Notes: a model not told the origin generated them from the letters alone. 64,000 bases of DNA from Cenococcum geophilum 1.58 (GCA_001692895.1 KV748210.1:558001-622000), one strand, 5' to 3'. Shown: positions 20,501 to 32,206, counted from the first letter of the stretch. Program-made: numbers and translations.

Positions 20501-22440
20501 GGGAGATCGCAGTACCCTTGCTAAAATAAATCGTGTATTGGCCTGCCGTTAAATAGTTAATCTAAATAGAGCTATTAAGCTGCTAAAGGGCTTAAACTTG
20601 AGGTTCTCCTGCTGTAGATACTCCTGCGGCTCTGGTATCTGGCATAATACTATGGAAGACGTTCGCCGAGTATTTATTGTTGAAGGAAAACGCGGAGCTC
20701 TCCTTTAGCTTATTAAAGATATCTAACTTCGTAATAGAATGGAGCGTAAATTAGTTATTAAGAACAGCAATAGTTTGTGTGCTATTTACCTTACTATACT
20801 TAGTAAAGTATTGGTTAGGTAAGTAGTTCTTAATTTCTATATCTATAAGAAGCTGTTCGGTCTTATTAACTTTACCCTTAAGATCTTCTATACCTTTATA
20901 TTGAACTAGGAAGCTTTAGAAGTAGGCCATAATAACCTCGCGATTTTTAACATTTCTTATACTCTGACGGAACTTATTATATACCTCCTTTCGCTTATTA
21001 AGGGAGTGTCTAGTTAACTAGCAATTTGGCTTCTTATAAATGTAGCACTTTTTCTAGCGATTATTTTAAAGTAAACCTCTATAAGGACCTCTATAATTAC
21101 CTTATAGTTAACGTTAATCGTACCTTTTTCCGTATTCCCTACTACGGCTACTATATATTCGATTAGTCTAGTTATAATTATGTTAGTTAGGAATACTTAG
21201 TTAGGTAGGGTTTTTAATATAGAACTATTAAGATTCTTATATTCGCATTATAGTACCTATAGCAGAGTGTAGCTTAGTATATACTCCTTTAAACGTATTT
21301 ATAGGTTTATATAGCGCCAAGTTACACTTAGGAACGCTATAGCATACTAAGATAACCTAATCCCTTAGGCTATTTTTGTTTTAGTAAGTTTTGGTAAGGC
21401 CACGTTAGATTTTCTAGAGTTTATTAAAGAGTAGTTAAAGGCACTCTAAATAAGTCTTTATTAGGTTAGAAGTAATAACTCTTTAAAATATAGTTTCCTG
21501 CCATTCGGATATATAAAGCTAGCGATTTTTATTAGTTTTAAAGTAGGTTCTAGTAAGCTAAAGCATTATATTAAAGCTATAGTTTTTACCCGTAATATAG
21601 TCGTAATAGAATGTTACTGCCTGTCCCTTTAATATAATGGAGAAAGCGTAGTAGTACTAGTGGCGTTAAATTCTAACCTTATTATAACAGTTATAGAAGA
21701 CCTATAGTTTTGCTCCAAGTATATTGTATAGTTCTCCTCTAAACTTCTTCTCTTCGTCTAAATATACCTTTATTAGATTTGTGACTTCTTATAGTAAAGG
21801 CTTACCGGTTAGCTGGAGTGGAGGAGGTAGAGGCGGAGTAACTCTAAGTAGGAGAGCACCTCTAGGTGGGAGAGTAGCTTTAGGTAGGGGGTTAGCGTTC
21901 TAGGGGTTTTAATATAAATTAAAGTTGCCTTCTAAAGAATATAGGTTGTTTTTAGGTTTCCGTAGTTAACGTATAATCTTAGCTTCTGTCTATATTAGTT
22001 CTTTTATACTAGTAATAACGGCCTAAATATTACTAGCAATTGGGTTACCGTTCTTAGTAATGTATACCCCATTCCTATGGAGGAAGTCTTAAAAATCCTA
22101 AATAATATTAACGTTACTAAGTGCCTAGGTATCAGCAGTCCATCCTATAAAATCCTCCCTAAAATACTCCTATAGTTATAAATTGGCGTAGTATCTATTT
22201 TGGTAGAATATAATATAGTGTAGGAGAAAGCCGTTAACTTGTTTTACGGTATAAGTTGTTATATTAAAGGCGAATTCGTCCTAATCTTTATCGATAAGTT
22301 TCGCGTGCTTAGCTACCCCTAGTAGTAAGAAGTCTTTCTAGTTATTTAAAGTAGGCGTAGCTATATTTTTGGAGGGAGGGAAGTATTATTAATATAGGGA
22401 TTGTCATTTAGTACGCGTTTGTGACGTATATTTATGGTTA
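17570..22440 (-). pseudogene. Copia-2 gag-pol, RIP-inactivated
   Basis: On the minus strand gag starts near 22440, followed by protease, integrase (about 20500-19300) and RT-RNase H (about 18950-17570). In RT the catalytic dyad expected after (M/I)QT reads N-N (18420-18425), so both Asp codons are lost. RNase H is readable: FINRSFINNKDFSSQLGY-like near 17990, then SVLALEIYRIVNG near 17860, and the C-terminal INGQDN...ITKANLNKALE near 17570-17620. Breaks are RIP-type stops. The element is a relative of Copia-1. No cellular role beyond its own transposition is expected. Confidence 0.85.
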
Positions 22441-22718
22441 TAAGGCTTAGGACCAGTTTTGGCCTTAAATCGCGAAGACTTGTAAAGCGTGTTGTTTTAC
22501 GTAATGGACGCAAGAATCTGTAATCTTAAGAAGGCTCAGGACTAGTTCTGGCCTTTAGATCCTTAGATTCGTAGAAGAGTTCTATTTAAGGTTTAGGACC
22601 AGTTCTAACCTTAAAAGACAGCTTCCTCTAGCACGAGTAGCACTAGTATAGTGGCTCGTCTCTTCTTAGTAATACCTAGCTGTTCTGTGGTATAACTGTA
22701 AAGTTAACCACTAATTAG

Positions 22719-22900
22719 TGTTGGTTACATAAGGGGATATCACGTAGCTACGGTTTGTAGATAGTATAATGATTGTTCTTAATTATATATTAATTAGGGG
22801 GGGGGGGCGAGGAGCTTAAGGCTCCTCGCCACACTAGTGCCGCGGCGATACGTGACGGCAACTTGCCGCACGTAATGGCAACTTGCCTATATTCCCAACA
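22719..22900 (-). repeat. Copia-2 right (5') LTR
   Basis: Partner of 16935-17115 with the same borders, the CGAGGAGC/GCTCCTCG stem and twin GGCAACTTGCC palindromes. On the element's sense strand the leader after it reads CTAATTAGTGGTTAAC; I could not match this to a tRNA primer site. Confidence 0.92.
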
Positions 22901-24934
22901 TATATATTATCTATATATATAATCTATATTAATATATAATACGCTAGGTACTTTAGGTTAACTCTTAGATTATTTTTACTTATAAGTTTAAACCTCTATC
23001 TAGTTAATCTAAACGCTAGTTTTTTATTTATAGGTACTATAATTTATTTCTTATTTCTCTAGTCCTTTAATCTTTTTTCTAGATTTCTTAATATTATAAT
23101 TAACGTTTCTTTAATATAACTTATATATTTCTCCGTAATTACTTAATTTTAAACGACTTTCTTATTTAGCTATATATAAAAATCTTCCTACTTATTATTA
23201 TATCGCTACCTATACTACTTTTAGTATAGCTCTATAAGCGTATACAATCTATCTATAAGAAAATATCTTATTATTACTGTATTATTACAACCTTTAATAT
23301 AGCTCTCTTTAAATCTAGTTAGAACCCCTAAGTCCTCTTCTTATTCTAGTTCTTTAAGCTATTTGCTCTTAGCGTACCTACTTTTAGCCTATTAGTAATT
23401 TTTTATATAAGTACTCTAACCCTTAGTCTACCTAGTATTCTTGACCCTTAGTAGTTTCTTTATTCTTACTACGCTTTAATTTAATTCTTAAATCCTTTTT
23501 AGTCTTCTCTTAGTTTACGTCTAGCTGTAGAATCCTCTAGATCTATAAACCTTATAATTTTAGTATTAACTACTTAACCCTAAGGCTGAATACTTTATTT
23601 ACCTATTATAGAAAATTTTCCCTTTATTACGGAAGTCTTATCTTTTTAATCTTTTACTTTAATCTATCCTTATAGATAACTAGCTTATACTTTTATCCTT
23701 TCTTTAAAGTCTTAAGCCTTTTGCCTTTATTAAATGCTAAAGTAGTTTACTATTCTACTTCTCTTATATCTTATAAAGTAATAGATATTATATCTAATAG
23801 AGTCTTAATCCCTATTACTAATCCGTCCTCTATAATAGATTTAACTTTTACCTCCATTATAATATCTTTAAGGTCTATATACTTTTAGTAAGCTACCTTT
23901 ATTACCTTATTATTACTAAATATTTTACCTATATTAAATTTATCGTCCTTAATATCCGATCTATATAATAGTTTATTAGTTCCTTTAAACTTTAATAATT
24001 TTAGCTCTTATAGCTAATAGCTTATACTATACTTAGCATCTTTATATATTTAGTATGCGTTATTATAATAAAATACAAAACTCTTAATTAAACACTCTTT
24101 TATTTCTTATAGTATACTATTATCCCTCTATATATATATATATATATATTGTCTACTAGCCTAGTTCCCTTTACCGTATAGTTACTCTAACTATTTTTAT
24201 AGTCTTTAGCAAAATAACCCTATTTTCTATAATTTATATAAGCTCCTTCTTTAAACTATTTTTCTTATTATAGAGTCCGCCTAAATGTCTTCTACTACTA
24301 TAATCCCTAGTTTAGCCTCTACTCCTTAAACTAATAATTACTTAATCCTTTTCTTCTAGGTTTCTATAGTTGTTTACTTCTACACTCTTTAATACTGCTT
24401 AAGTCTATTAGCTCCAGTCCGCTATTTTATAGTTTTTAACTCAGTTAATACGTACTTTATACCTTATATAACTATAGAACTCTATCTTAACCTTTTTAGT
24501 CCGTTCTCGTTAATAAATCCTATTATTAATTTTAATTACTTAATCTATTAGTTCCCTAAATATATCTATATCTTCTATTAGGATAATTACGTCCTAGACT
24601 TTTACCTTAAGTCCCTATTTATACTATGCTATAAGCGTCTTATTGTTCTATTTAACCTATATAGCTAGTATTTAGAACTATATTATATACTTAATTGTTA
24701 AGGTTCGTTATATTCGGTTTTAAAGCTTTTGTTTTACTATAGTTATTACTTCTAAGTCTTTAAATATGTATATTAGTTAGCTTATAAACCTATTCTAGCT
24801 TAAAAACATATATTTAATCTCTAGGTTAATAGTTATATCCCTATATACCTATATCTTAGTAAGGTAAGATTTAAACCACTTAAGTGCTCTTCCTAATAGG
24901 AATAATCCCACGTAGATTACTTGGTCTATCCTTT
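22901..24934 (-). pseudogene. Gypsy-2 fragment: gag
   Basis: Continues Gypsy-2 right of Copia-2. Its left 120 bp match Gypsy-3 at 35540-35640 in reverse, and the whole matches Gypsy-4 at 41000-43080. It is a RIP-saturated gag frame without clear motifs. Homology to Gypsy-4 stops near 24930, where the piggyBac unit begins, so the gag start and 5' LTR of Gypsy-2 are missing. Confidence 0.8.
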
Positions 24935-24949
24935 AGCACAGTAAGGGCC

Positions 24950-27000
24950 TTAAAGCAGGTAGTCCGTGCGGAACACTAGAACTAGAAGTACGCGTATAGC
25001 CTATATAGATTTAATTAATAGATTACCATTAACTATGCCCTTAAAACGTACTTTTAATAATATAGACCTTGTTTTACTAACTTAATATAACGTTTAACCA
25101 AATTAGATTATAAAAGAACCACCTTTAGAGCCCTAGCCACTGCCTAATTTTATACCTCTTAATATACACAAATTTAATAACTATAGTAAGCCCAATCTAC
25201 CGCCCGGCTTTAACCTATATAATCCTTTTACCCTACTTAGTTAATTCTTTATAGATAATATTATAGATAAGCTAGTAGAGTGGATAAATATATACGCGGG
25301 GCTATATCCTACTAAGGAAGATAAAGGATACCTGGAATATCTATATAAATGGACGCGAATATATAAGGAAGAATTATACGTATATTTAGCAGTGCTTATT
25401 TATATAGAAATTTCTACTAAACTATATATTAAGGACTATTAGGGCGATTTAAAATTATATAGTTCTAAGTATATTATATTAGAATATATAGGGCTTTATA
25501 GATTCTAGTAACTAAATCGCTACTTTTAATATACTATACCTTAGCCTAAAAGCGATCCTATACCCTAAACTATATTTAATAGAGTTGCTAAGCTTACTAA
25601 GTACCTCCAGCTTACTTATAGAAAGCTTTATAACCCTAATACCCACTTTACAGTTAATAAGATAATTAAACGCTTTACGGGCCGTATATCTAAAATCGTT
25701 AATATTCCTACTAAACTAATGCTAGAGGGCTTTAAAATATAGGTTCTAGCTAATAAAGGCTACGTTCTTAATTAGCTATAGCACACTAAAGGTAATAAAG
25801 GAGGCCCAGTTAATCTAGACGAGATATTTACTAAAGAGGAGGGCTTTTTAAAGACATAGGTAGTAGTCCTTAATCTGCTTATATAGCGTAATATAGAGTT
25901 AAACGAGCCTCTATATCTACTAGGAAAACATATTATTTAGCTTAATAATCTATTTACTAGCGTTGAGCTTCTTATACGACTATAAAAGCTTAGTATTAAA
26001 GGTATAAGAATAGTTTAAACGACTAGAACAAAGCGTAAGAAGTAAGGCGATATTAAAGGCAACGTTTTGGCAGTAAGCGTAGGAAGGAAGAAAAAAGTTC
26101 CTACTAAGTAAATTAACTAAAGACTTATCGACCTTAAATTAACTTATTTAGCTTAATTATAATAGGGTACGCTATATAGAGCAACCTTAAAGGATAGTTA
26201 GGTAATGGAGTTTGCCTAAAAATATGCTAATATAGTACTTTTTATAAGTATAGTTAACAATGGTAAGAAATACAGCTTCTAAAATAAGGCTTAAAATTAA
26301 GGATTTTACTAATTATATTATACATTACTAGGATAAAGCAGTATTACTATATAACGATAACGTCCTTCTACTACCGCTATTAGAGCTAGATAGATATAAA
26401 AGGTCTTTAGTAATAAGGTTAAAAAGGACCTACTTATTCCTACGTTTATTTTCTACTATAATTACTATATAGGCGGCGTTGATCGGGCTAATTAAAGGCG
26501 TGCCTACTATAATACTTAAAGGAAGCATATAAAGACCTAGAAGCCTCTCTTTTACTTCCTATTTAATATAGTACTAAGTAACTGCTTTTTACTATTATTT
26601 TATATACCTGCTAATTTCTAAGTAAGCCATTATAATAGCTATAAGCAATTTAGAAAGGACCTCCGCAATACCCTATTTAAACAATTAATTTAAAATAAAA
26701 AATTTTACGCCTAAAATCCTCCTAGTTAACGTGCTACTAATAAAATTATCTAATATTTTATATATATAGAGGCTAGAAGGAAAGCTTAAAGAAAGTATAT
26801 ATTACATTATAAGGCTCTTTTAGAGCTCTTTATAAATATAGTTAAGAAACCTTACAATAAAAAGGACCGGAAGAGACCTTAGAGGGCGCTAAGAACTATA
26901 TATGGCTATAGTGTATGCAAAATACCGTTCTGCAGGTAGGACGAGTGCTAGTTACCTTATATTAAGCGACTTAACTCTAAAGAATAAGCTATATAGCTCT
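24950..27000 (+). mobile_element. piggyBac-family DNA transposon relic
   Basis: A transposase relic fills most of this unit. A TTAA, the piggyBac target, lies at 24950-24953 close to where Gypsy-2 homology stops. I found no convincing terminal inverted repeats and no second TTAA that must be the right border, so the limits are approximate. Confidence 0.65.
25140..26990 (+). pseudogene. piggyBac transposase (DDE_Tnp_1_7 type), RIP-inactivated
   Basis: The reading frame shows the N-terminal domain (DKLVEWINIYAG, then KDYWGDL near 25430), and the C-terminal half of the catalytic domain with GGVDRAN at 26472-26492, followed by RRAYYNT, RKHIKT and KPLFYFLFNI. This Y..Y-GGVD-A....YY pattern is specific to piggyBac. 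The Asp of GGVD is kept. At about 26900-26980 a C-x2-C-x4-C-x4-C series (SVCKIPFCR-DEC) fits the C-terminal cysteine-rich DNA-binding domain. Stops are at Gln/Trp positions, typical of RIP. The family cuts and pastes at TTAA; this copy is dead. Confidence 0.78.
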
Positions 27001-27420
27001 GTTTATATAAGATTTAGTATATATTACTAGCCTTATATTTTTAATTACGACGATTTAATTGCTTTAATCTAATTAGACGAGCCTTATTAATAAGTAGTAG
27101 ACGAATTTTACCGTGCTAAGGGATAGGCCTAGAAGGAAATAAGTTTTAGGATAGATTAAAGAGTTAGTTTATAAGCCCTAAATTAACTTTATTTAATAGT
27201 AATATACGCTGTTAAAAGCCACTGTATTAAAGGCGCGGATATAAGGCCTTCCGGTAGAGCTATTATAGTAAAATAGCCTTATATAGTTATCTACCCTAAA
27301 GCTAGTTTAGTGTTAGGCTTAAGGGAGGTATAAAATTGGGCCTAGGACCAGCCAAAAGTTGCTTAATTTACGTCTTATATACACTACTTAAAAGCCTAAG
27401 CGTAATAGGATTAATATTAC
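27000..27420 (+). pseudogene. Unidentified RIP-broken reading frame
   Basis: One frame is coding-like from about 26895 to 27420. Its interruptions are TAA/TAG at places where CAA, CAG or TGG would fit, with no frameshift. Readable parts include NYDDLIAL, VVDEFYRAKG and VIYAVKSHCIKGADIRPSGR. It overlaps the cysteine-rich end of piggyBac in another frame at its left end, so the real start is probably after 27000. It is cut by an LTR at 27421. I do not recognise the family. It could be a second protein of the piggyBac unit or part of an older gene. Confidence 0.5.
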
Positions 27421-27637
27421 TATAAGGGATATTATTGCGGTTACCTTGGGTTGCCCTTAGGACAACCCCCAGGCGCCCCTTAGATAATCGCCGGTCACGT
27501 GCTAAAGGCATATACCCGTAGTATATAGTCTCTACAATCCCAAAGGCCTTACCTCCTTAAGGATTTATCTCTCTTACAAATCTATCCTATTCTACAATTG
27601 TGTCCTTATAGCCCCCTATCTACAAAGTCCCCTTATA
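27421..27637 (-). repeat. 217-bp LTR, copy A (minus orientation)
   Basis: Reverse complement of the solo LTR at 35647-35863 and the same length. In the minus orientation it starts TATAAGGGGAC and ends ATCCCTTATA; copy B ends CCCTTACA, so the ancestral borders were TG...CA with an 8-bp inverted TGTAAGGG. The flanks (ATTAC left, TTTAA right) are not a TSD, so it may be a remnant of a longer, rearranged element. Confidence 0.75.
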
Positions 27638-28498
27638 TTTAAATCCTTTCTACTCTATTTAAAAGGGCAGCTAGCTTAAAGACTAAATTTTTTATTTTTA
27701 TTTTTATTTACGCCTACTATCCTTTTTTTAAAAAAATCTTATAATAACCTATATAGACACTCTATAAATACCTTATAAAAAGCCATTGTATTAAGGTAGG
27801 AAGGTCCCTCTAATAGTAAGAGATTGCAATAATATAAACCTTTAAGGAGACGGCTAAATAAGTCTTAATACCTAAATATACTAGGAGTTTAAAGACTCTT
27901 ATATACCTATAGTTACCATTAAGAAGAATATAGATACCCTTTATAACGGTTATAATACTACTAAAAAGTAACTAGAATCCCTTTAGCCCTACCTAGGCTA
28001 ATTAAAGGATTAAGCGCTAGAGGTAACTCTAAGATCTTTCCCTAAGCTAAAATACCTATAAAAAAAATACATTAATGCGTCTAATTAGGGACCTAACTAA
28101 AACCCTCCTAAAAGGCCACTAGCCTATAATTAGTATAGTAGTAATATATAAACTACTTATAAGCTAAGCAGGCTTATCTATTTAGGGAACTTAACCTAAA
28201 TACTAACTTAAGACCTAAGGCTTATTAGGAAGTCCGCACTAGCTACTAGTATTAATATTACCTCTATAGTAGGAGCTTTTTTAGGCCTAAGTTTAGAAGG
28301 TTAAGAGCCCTATACTAATCTCCTTTAAAATAGATATTAGGAAGCTATTATAAGGCTCTTAAAAGCTATAGAGGAGAGAGCTTCTAATAAATATATTAGA
28401 ACTCTTTAAGGGCAAATTTATATTTAGTAGGGTTTAATCTAAGCTAGATAAATTCTTTTATAACTTAGCTAAGGCTAAGGGCTTTTTAGGAGCTATTT
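27638..28498. other. Unassigned RIP-mutated sequence
   Basis: An AT-rich stretch between the LTR and Gypsy-3. A + strand frame near 28380-28490 is free of stops except RIP-type ones (RELLINILELFKGKF, then FFYNLAKAKGFLGAI), so it was probably coding. It does not match the Gypsy-4 sequence expected if Gypsy-3 were a simple insertion. No family recognised. Confidence 0.4.
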
Positions 28499-28918
28499 TA
28501 TTACGGACCTTATATCGGTAGTAGTACGATTACTAAAAAAGAGATATAAATAGGTTAGTTAAGATAGTATAGGAGGCGCTAGAACCAATTAAGCTATAGG
28601 ATAAGGGGTAGCCGAGTTATATAGCTAGTTACGTTATAAGTTTGGAACGTAGGAACGTAGGAACGTAGGAACGCGACGTATTAATATACTAACGTACTAA
28701 CATACTAAACCATTTACTATAGGAAGGAGTTATATATTTAAGGACACACGGTCTCTATAAATGGTTTCTCTTCTTTATAGTAAGTCTTAAAATATAATTA
28801 GAGTTAATTTATTAGGTAACTACTCCACTAGTTATATTTACATTATTGACTATTCTATACCTATATACTAGGTGTATTAATAAGTCTACTATAGTTCCTA
28901 CTACAAGGCTTCGTTATA
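28499..28918 (+). repeat. Gypsy-3 5' LTR (420 bp)
   Basis: Starts TATTACGGACC (TGTTACGG after one TpG-to-TpA change) and ends CTTCGTTATA (from CGTTACA). It aligns end to end with 40245-40663. It contains a short array of GGAACGTA units near 28641-28672. The same LTR family occurs in reverse at 45862-46165 and 61256-61679. Confidence 0.87.
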
Positions 28919-29499
28919 TATTTACTACTAAGGTTATAGTAAAAAAAGTTAAATAATATGCTACTAAAAGTAGTAGCTATAATAGTATTAACGGCAGCGA
29001 CTATATTAGGATTAAGTAATAATACTAGTATAGCAGATACTAACTCTTAGCTAGTTACCGTTAGATAGCTATAAGAAATAGTTAATTAATTAACAGATAA
29101 TAATAGGATACTTAAAGAAAGGATTAATGGGATTAGAGCAGCTAAGGTTAAGTTACCCTTAATTAAGCGATTCTTAGAGGAGAAGTTAAAACTTAAAGGA
29201 TTCCTTACGTAAATGCACTTTAAGGTTATATAGAAAGAGTAAAACTAGGAACGTCTATAGATTAAGTTGCTTACACAGAACTATTCTTAATAGGAAGAGT
29301 ACTTAAGTAGTTTAAACCTTACCTTATAGAGGTATAGAAACATAGCATAATAACTACTAACTAGAAGGTATAGTATATATTCTTAAGTTAGAGTAGGTTT
29401 ATAGAACGCCTAATACAGATATTTAAAGACCTAGAGGTAACTACTATAGTAGAAAAAAGCTTTAAAACCTAGTAAAAAGAACTTTAGTAATTAAATATA

Positions 29500-29981
29500 A
29501 TAATAATAATTCTTCTTTGATTAACGTCTGATACGGATGCTATCTAGCCCCACGCAGACTACTCCGTATACAAGGGAAAAGTAATATTGACGGGAAAAAA
29601 CCCTTGCTGCTGGGGGGGAGGAAAAACCCTATGAGCCACCTCAGTAGGATGAAAAACCCCGATTTGCCATGTCCGTCCGTAGCGGCGGCCCTGCGGGCCT
29701 ACGGCTACGTCCTGTCCTCCTTGGATGTTCGAACTCCTTAGGAACCACTGCTTCCTTCTCTAGCTTATCCAAAGCTAGGGTTCACTACGTCCCAGCTAGG
29801 CCTTGCTAATCGATTGCCGTACGGTCGTTTCCCATATCTTGACCACCCCCTGTATGCTATCTCCTATAACCATTGCGTTGCCATATACGCCTTGCCTCCC
29901 CCCCCCTAGAGCCACCGAAGGCGTAAGGGGGATTCATCCGTTCTAACCACCGTAATACTAATAAGCGAGCGGGATATGTTG
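29500..29981 (-). mobile_element. Short non-LTR insertion (5'-truncated LINE or SINE), largely RIP-free
   Basis: About 480 bp between two copies of the 15-bp duplication TAGTAATTAAATATA (29485-29499 and 29982-29996). The side toward 29500 is an (ATA)n-type run followed by TTCTTCTTTGA; on the minus strand this is a 3' simple-sequence tail, as left by target-primed reverse transcription. CpA and TpG are common here, unlike in the surrounding gag. The 3' half resembles the 3' end of LINE-A. No ORF is present. A GTTCGAAC core near 29730 resembles a pol III B box, but no matching A box was found. Confidence 0.8.
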
Positions 29982-30974
29982 TAGTAATTAAATATATAAT
30001 ATAGTTTTAGATATTAGTAATATAAGTTAAATAGAATAATAAGGCGCTTATAGCATAGTATAAGTAAGGACTTAAAGTAAAAGTTTAGGACGTAATTATC
30101 CTAATAGAAGATATGGATACTCTTAGGGATTTAATTAATTAAGCAATTAAGATTAATAATAGGATCTACTAAAGAGAGTAGACTAAGAAGGGTTAAAATA
30201 GAGTTCTATAGTTATATAAGGCGCAAAGTATATAATAATAAAGTTAAAACTAGAAACTATGGTATAGCGTAGAGCTAATAAACCTAAGCAGTACTAAAGA
30301 AAATAAGAAATAGAATAAATAATTATAGAAACCCAGAGGATAAGGATTAAGTAATTAAAGGTCTAAAAAGCAGAGGTTAAACTAGGGATCTTAGCAGCAG
30401 AAGATATTTAGGCGGACTCTATAGCAAGAAAAATAGTTTAAAAAAGGAGCTTATATAAATTGCAGAAAATAAGGTTATTTTATTAGAGACTATAGAAGTA
30501 GGTAAAGTTACTATATAGTAAAAGGAATAAGACTAGTAGACGATATATATATATAAAGGGATAATAATATGCTACGAGGAATAAAAGAGTGTTTAATTAA
30601 AAGTTTTACATTTTATTATAATAACGCATGCTAAGTTTATAAAGACGTTAAGTATAGCTTAAGCTATTGGCTATAGAAGCCAAAATTAATAGAGTTTAGA
30701 GGAACTAATAAACTATCTTATAGATTAAATATTAAGGACAATAAATTTAATATAGGCGAAATATTTAGTAATAATAAAGTAATAAGGGCAGCTTACTAGG
30801 AGTATATAGACCTTAGAGATATTATAAAAAAGGTAAAGAATAATTCTACTATAGAACAGGGAATATTAGTAGGGATTAAGACCCTACTAGATATAATATC
30901 TATTGCTTTATAAGATGTAAAAGAAGTAAAATAGCGAACTACTTTGGCACTTAATAAAGGTAAAAGGCTAAAGG

Positions 30975-31185
30975 CTTAAGATTCTTAGGAAGAGATAAGA
31001 GACGCTTAAGATTCTTAAGATAAGATAAGATACGCTTAAGGACCTATAATAGACAATAACTAATAGAGTAGAGTAACGGCTTAGTTTAGTAATATATAAA
31101 TAAGCTCAGGACGAAGTTTCCTAAAGGCATAAGATTCTTAAGATAAGATAAGTAAGATTTAAGACTTTTAAGATAAGATAAGAAC
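30975..31185 (+). repeat. Degenerate acidic coding repeat in Gypsy-3 gag linker
   Basis: At least four copies of a 30-33 bp unit containing GATTCTTAAGATAAGATAAG-like sequence. In frame it gives a run of A-x-DS-DEIRD type after allowing for RIP stops. It is a low-complexity acidic linker between the zinc knuckle and the protease. Confidence 0.55.
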
Positions 31186-31843
31186 ACTATAAAGGCCTAG
31201 TTAAACTAAGGCTGGAGCTAAGCTTAAGAAAGAAGTAAGCTTAGGATTAAGAATCCTATAGGACTAAGACTTCTAGACGTAAATAAGGACTATTAAATAA
31301 ACTAAAATTAAGACTTTAAGGATCTACTTATAAGGCAAAAACCAAAAGAAAATATAGAGAAATTTAGATAAAGAATCCTCGTATAGTAAGAATAAAGGCT
31401 AGATTAGAGAACTAGTATACTAGGTTATATAAGAGATAGAGCACTAGTATAAAGAATTACTAATAGGCCTAGGGTAGGCACGCTAAGAGTTAAGTAGCTT
31501 ACTAAACTGGAAGATAAAGAGGATTTAGGAATCCTTACTAGGTTTAAGAAATAATATATAAAAGGCTATTATAATATAGTAATAAGAAGATATTTCCTTA
31601 TAGATAAGCTATATATACTCCAGTAGCTATACTAAAAGTAGTATAGGCAAAAGTATAATAATAAGTGGGAAGATTTCTATATATAGTTAGATAAGCAAGT
31701 TATTTAGGACCACCCTATTACTAAAAAGGCTATAACTTATATTAAGGGAGCCTTAATTATAATATTAAAGGATCTAGAGGAATAATTAGAGGACTAAAGA
31801 AGCGAGAGGTATATCTTAGTACCTATAAATAAAGTTATAACGT

Positions 31844-32042
31844 TATAAGGTAAGGATGTGGATAGGGAGTCCAATGATAGAACAATAGGGTATATTGTAC
31901 AGTAGACGAATCCTTAAGGGAGAAGGAGGAGTCTAAGTTGCGAGGTAAGGGGTTTCTATAAGCACGTGCAGCGCACGTGCCTTATAGGCGGGTCGCCTGT
32001 ACCTCGCAGCTATATAGCTATCTACTTAGGTTTCACCTAACA
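31844..32042 (-). repeat. Short-LTR element, left LTR
   Basis: Reads TATAAGG...CCTAACA (TG mutated to TA at the first position). It has a perfect palindrome GCACGTGC-AGC-GCACGTGC near 31959-31977, flanked by TATAA/TTATA. It retains CpA/TpG where the right LTR has TpA, so this copy is less RIP-mutated. Confidence 0.88.
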
Positions 32043-32206
32043 ATGCCCCCCCCTTTAAAAAGGGTTATCCCCAATCCTTTATATGCTTAGGCCTCGATAA
32101 AACCCTATAAAAACCTTTAGAAGGAAAAAATTGGAAGGGAAAGAGCGTCCTGATTTTGCGCATAGAGAGACAGGTGGTATACTTACGCGGCGTAAAGATG
32201 TTAAGG

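Larger units (their letters stand above)
16935..22900 (-). mobile_element. Copia-2: complete Ty1/Copia retrotransposon (5.97 kb)
   Basis: Two LTRs (181 and 182 bp) start TGTTGG and end CCAACA and flank a minus-strand gag-pol. The 5-bp target TATAT is duplicated at 16930-16934 and 22901-22905, and the flanks join into continuous Gypsy-2 sequence. Both ends are therefore exact. It is RIP-dead but structurally complete. Confidence 0.93.
28958..31838 (+). pseudogene. Gypsy-3 gag and linker, RIP-inactivated
   Basis: The likely start is ATG 28958-28960, 40 bp after the LTR. The gag core (KLPLIKRFLEEKLKLKGFLT) is at about 29145-29215. A zinc knuckle remnant is at about 30447-30495: pattern Y-INC-RK-GYFIRDY, where two of the three Cys now read Tyr and the His also reads Tyr. 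After the knuckle come a spacer and an acidic repeat (30975-31185). The frame is split at 29500 and 31844 by insertions and continues at 35540. Confidence 0.78.

Noticed and set aside
24950..24953. Exact piggyBac left border
   Set aside because: TTAA is frequent in this AT-rich sequence and no inverted-repeat partner was found.
29500..29981. tRNA-derived SINE with full pol III promoter
   Set aside because: Only a B-box-like GTTCGAAC was seen; no A box at the usual distance, so I left it as LINE fragment or SINE.
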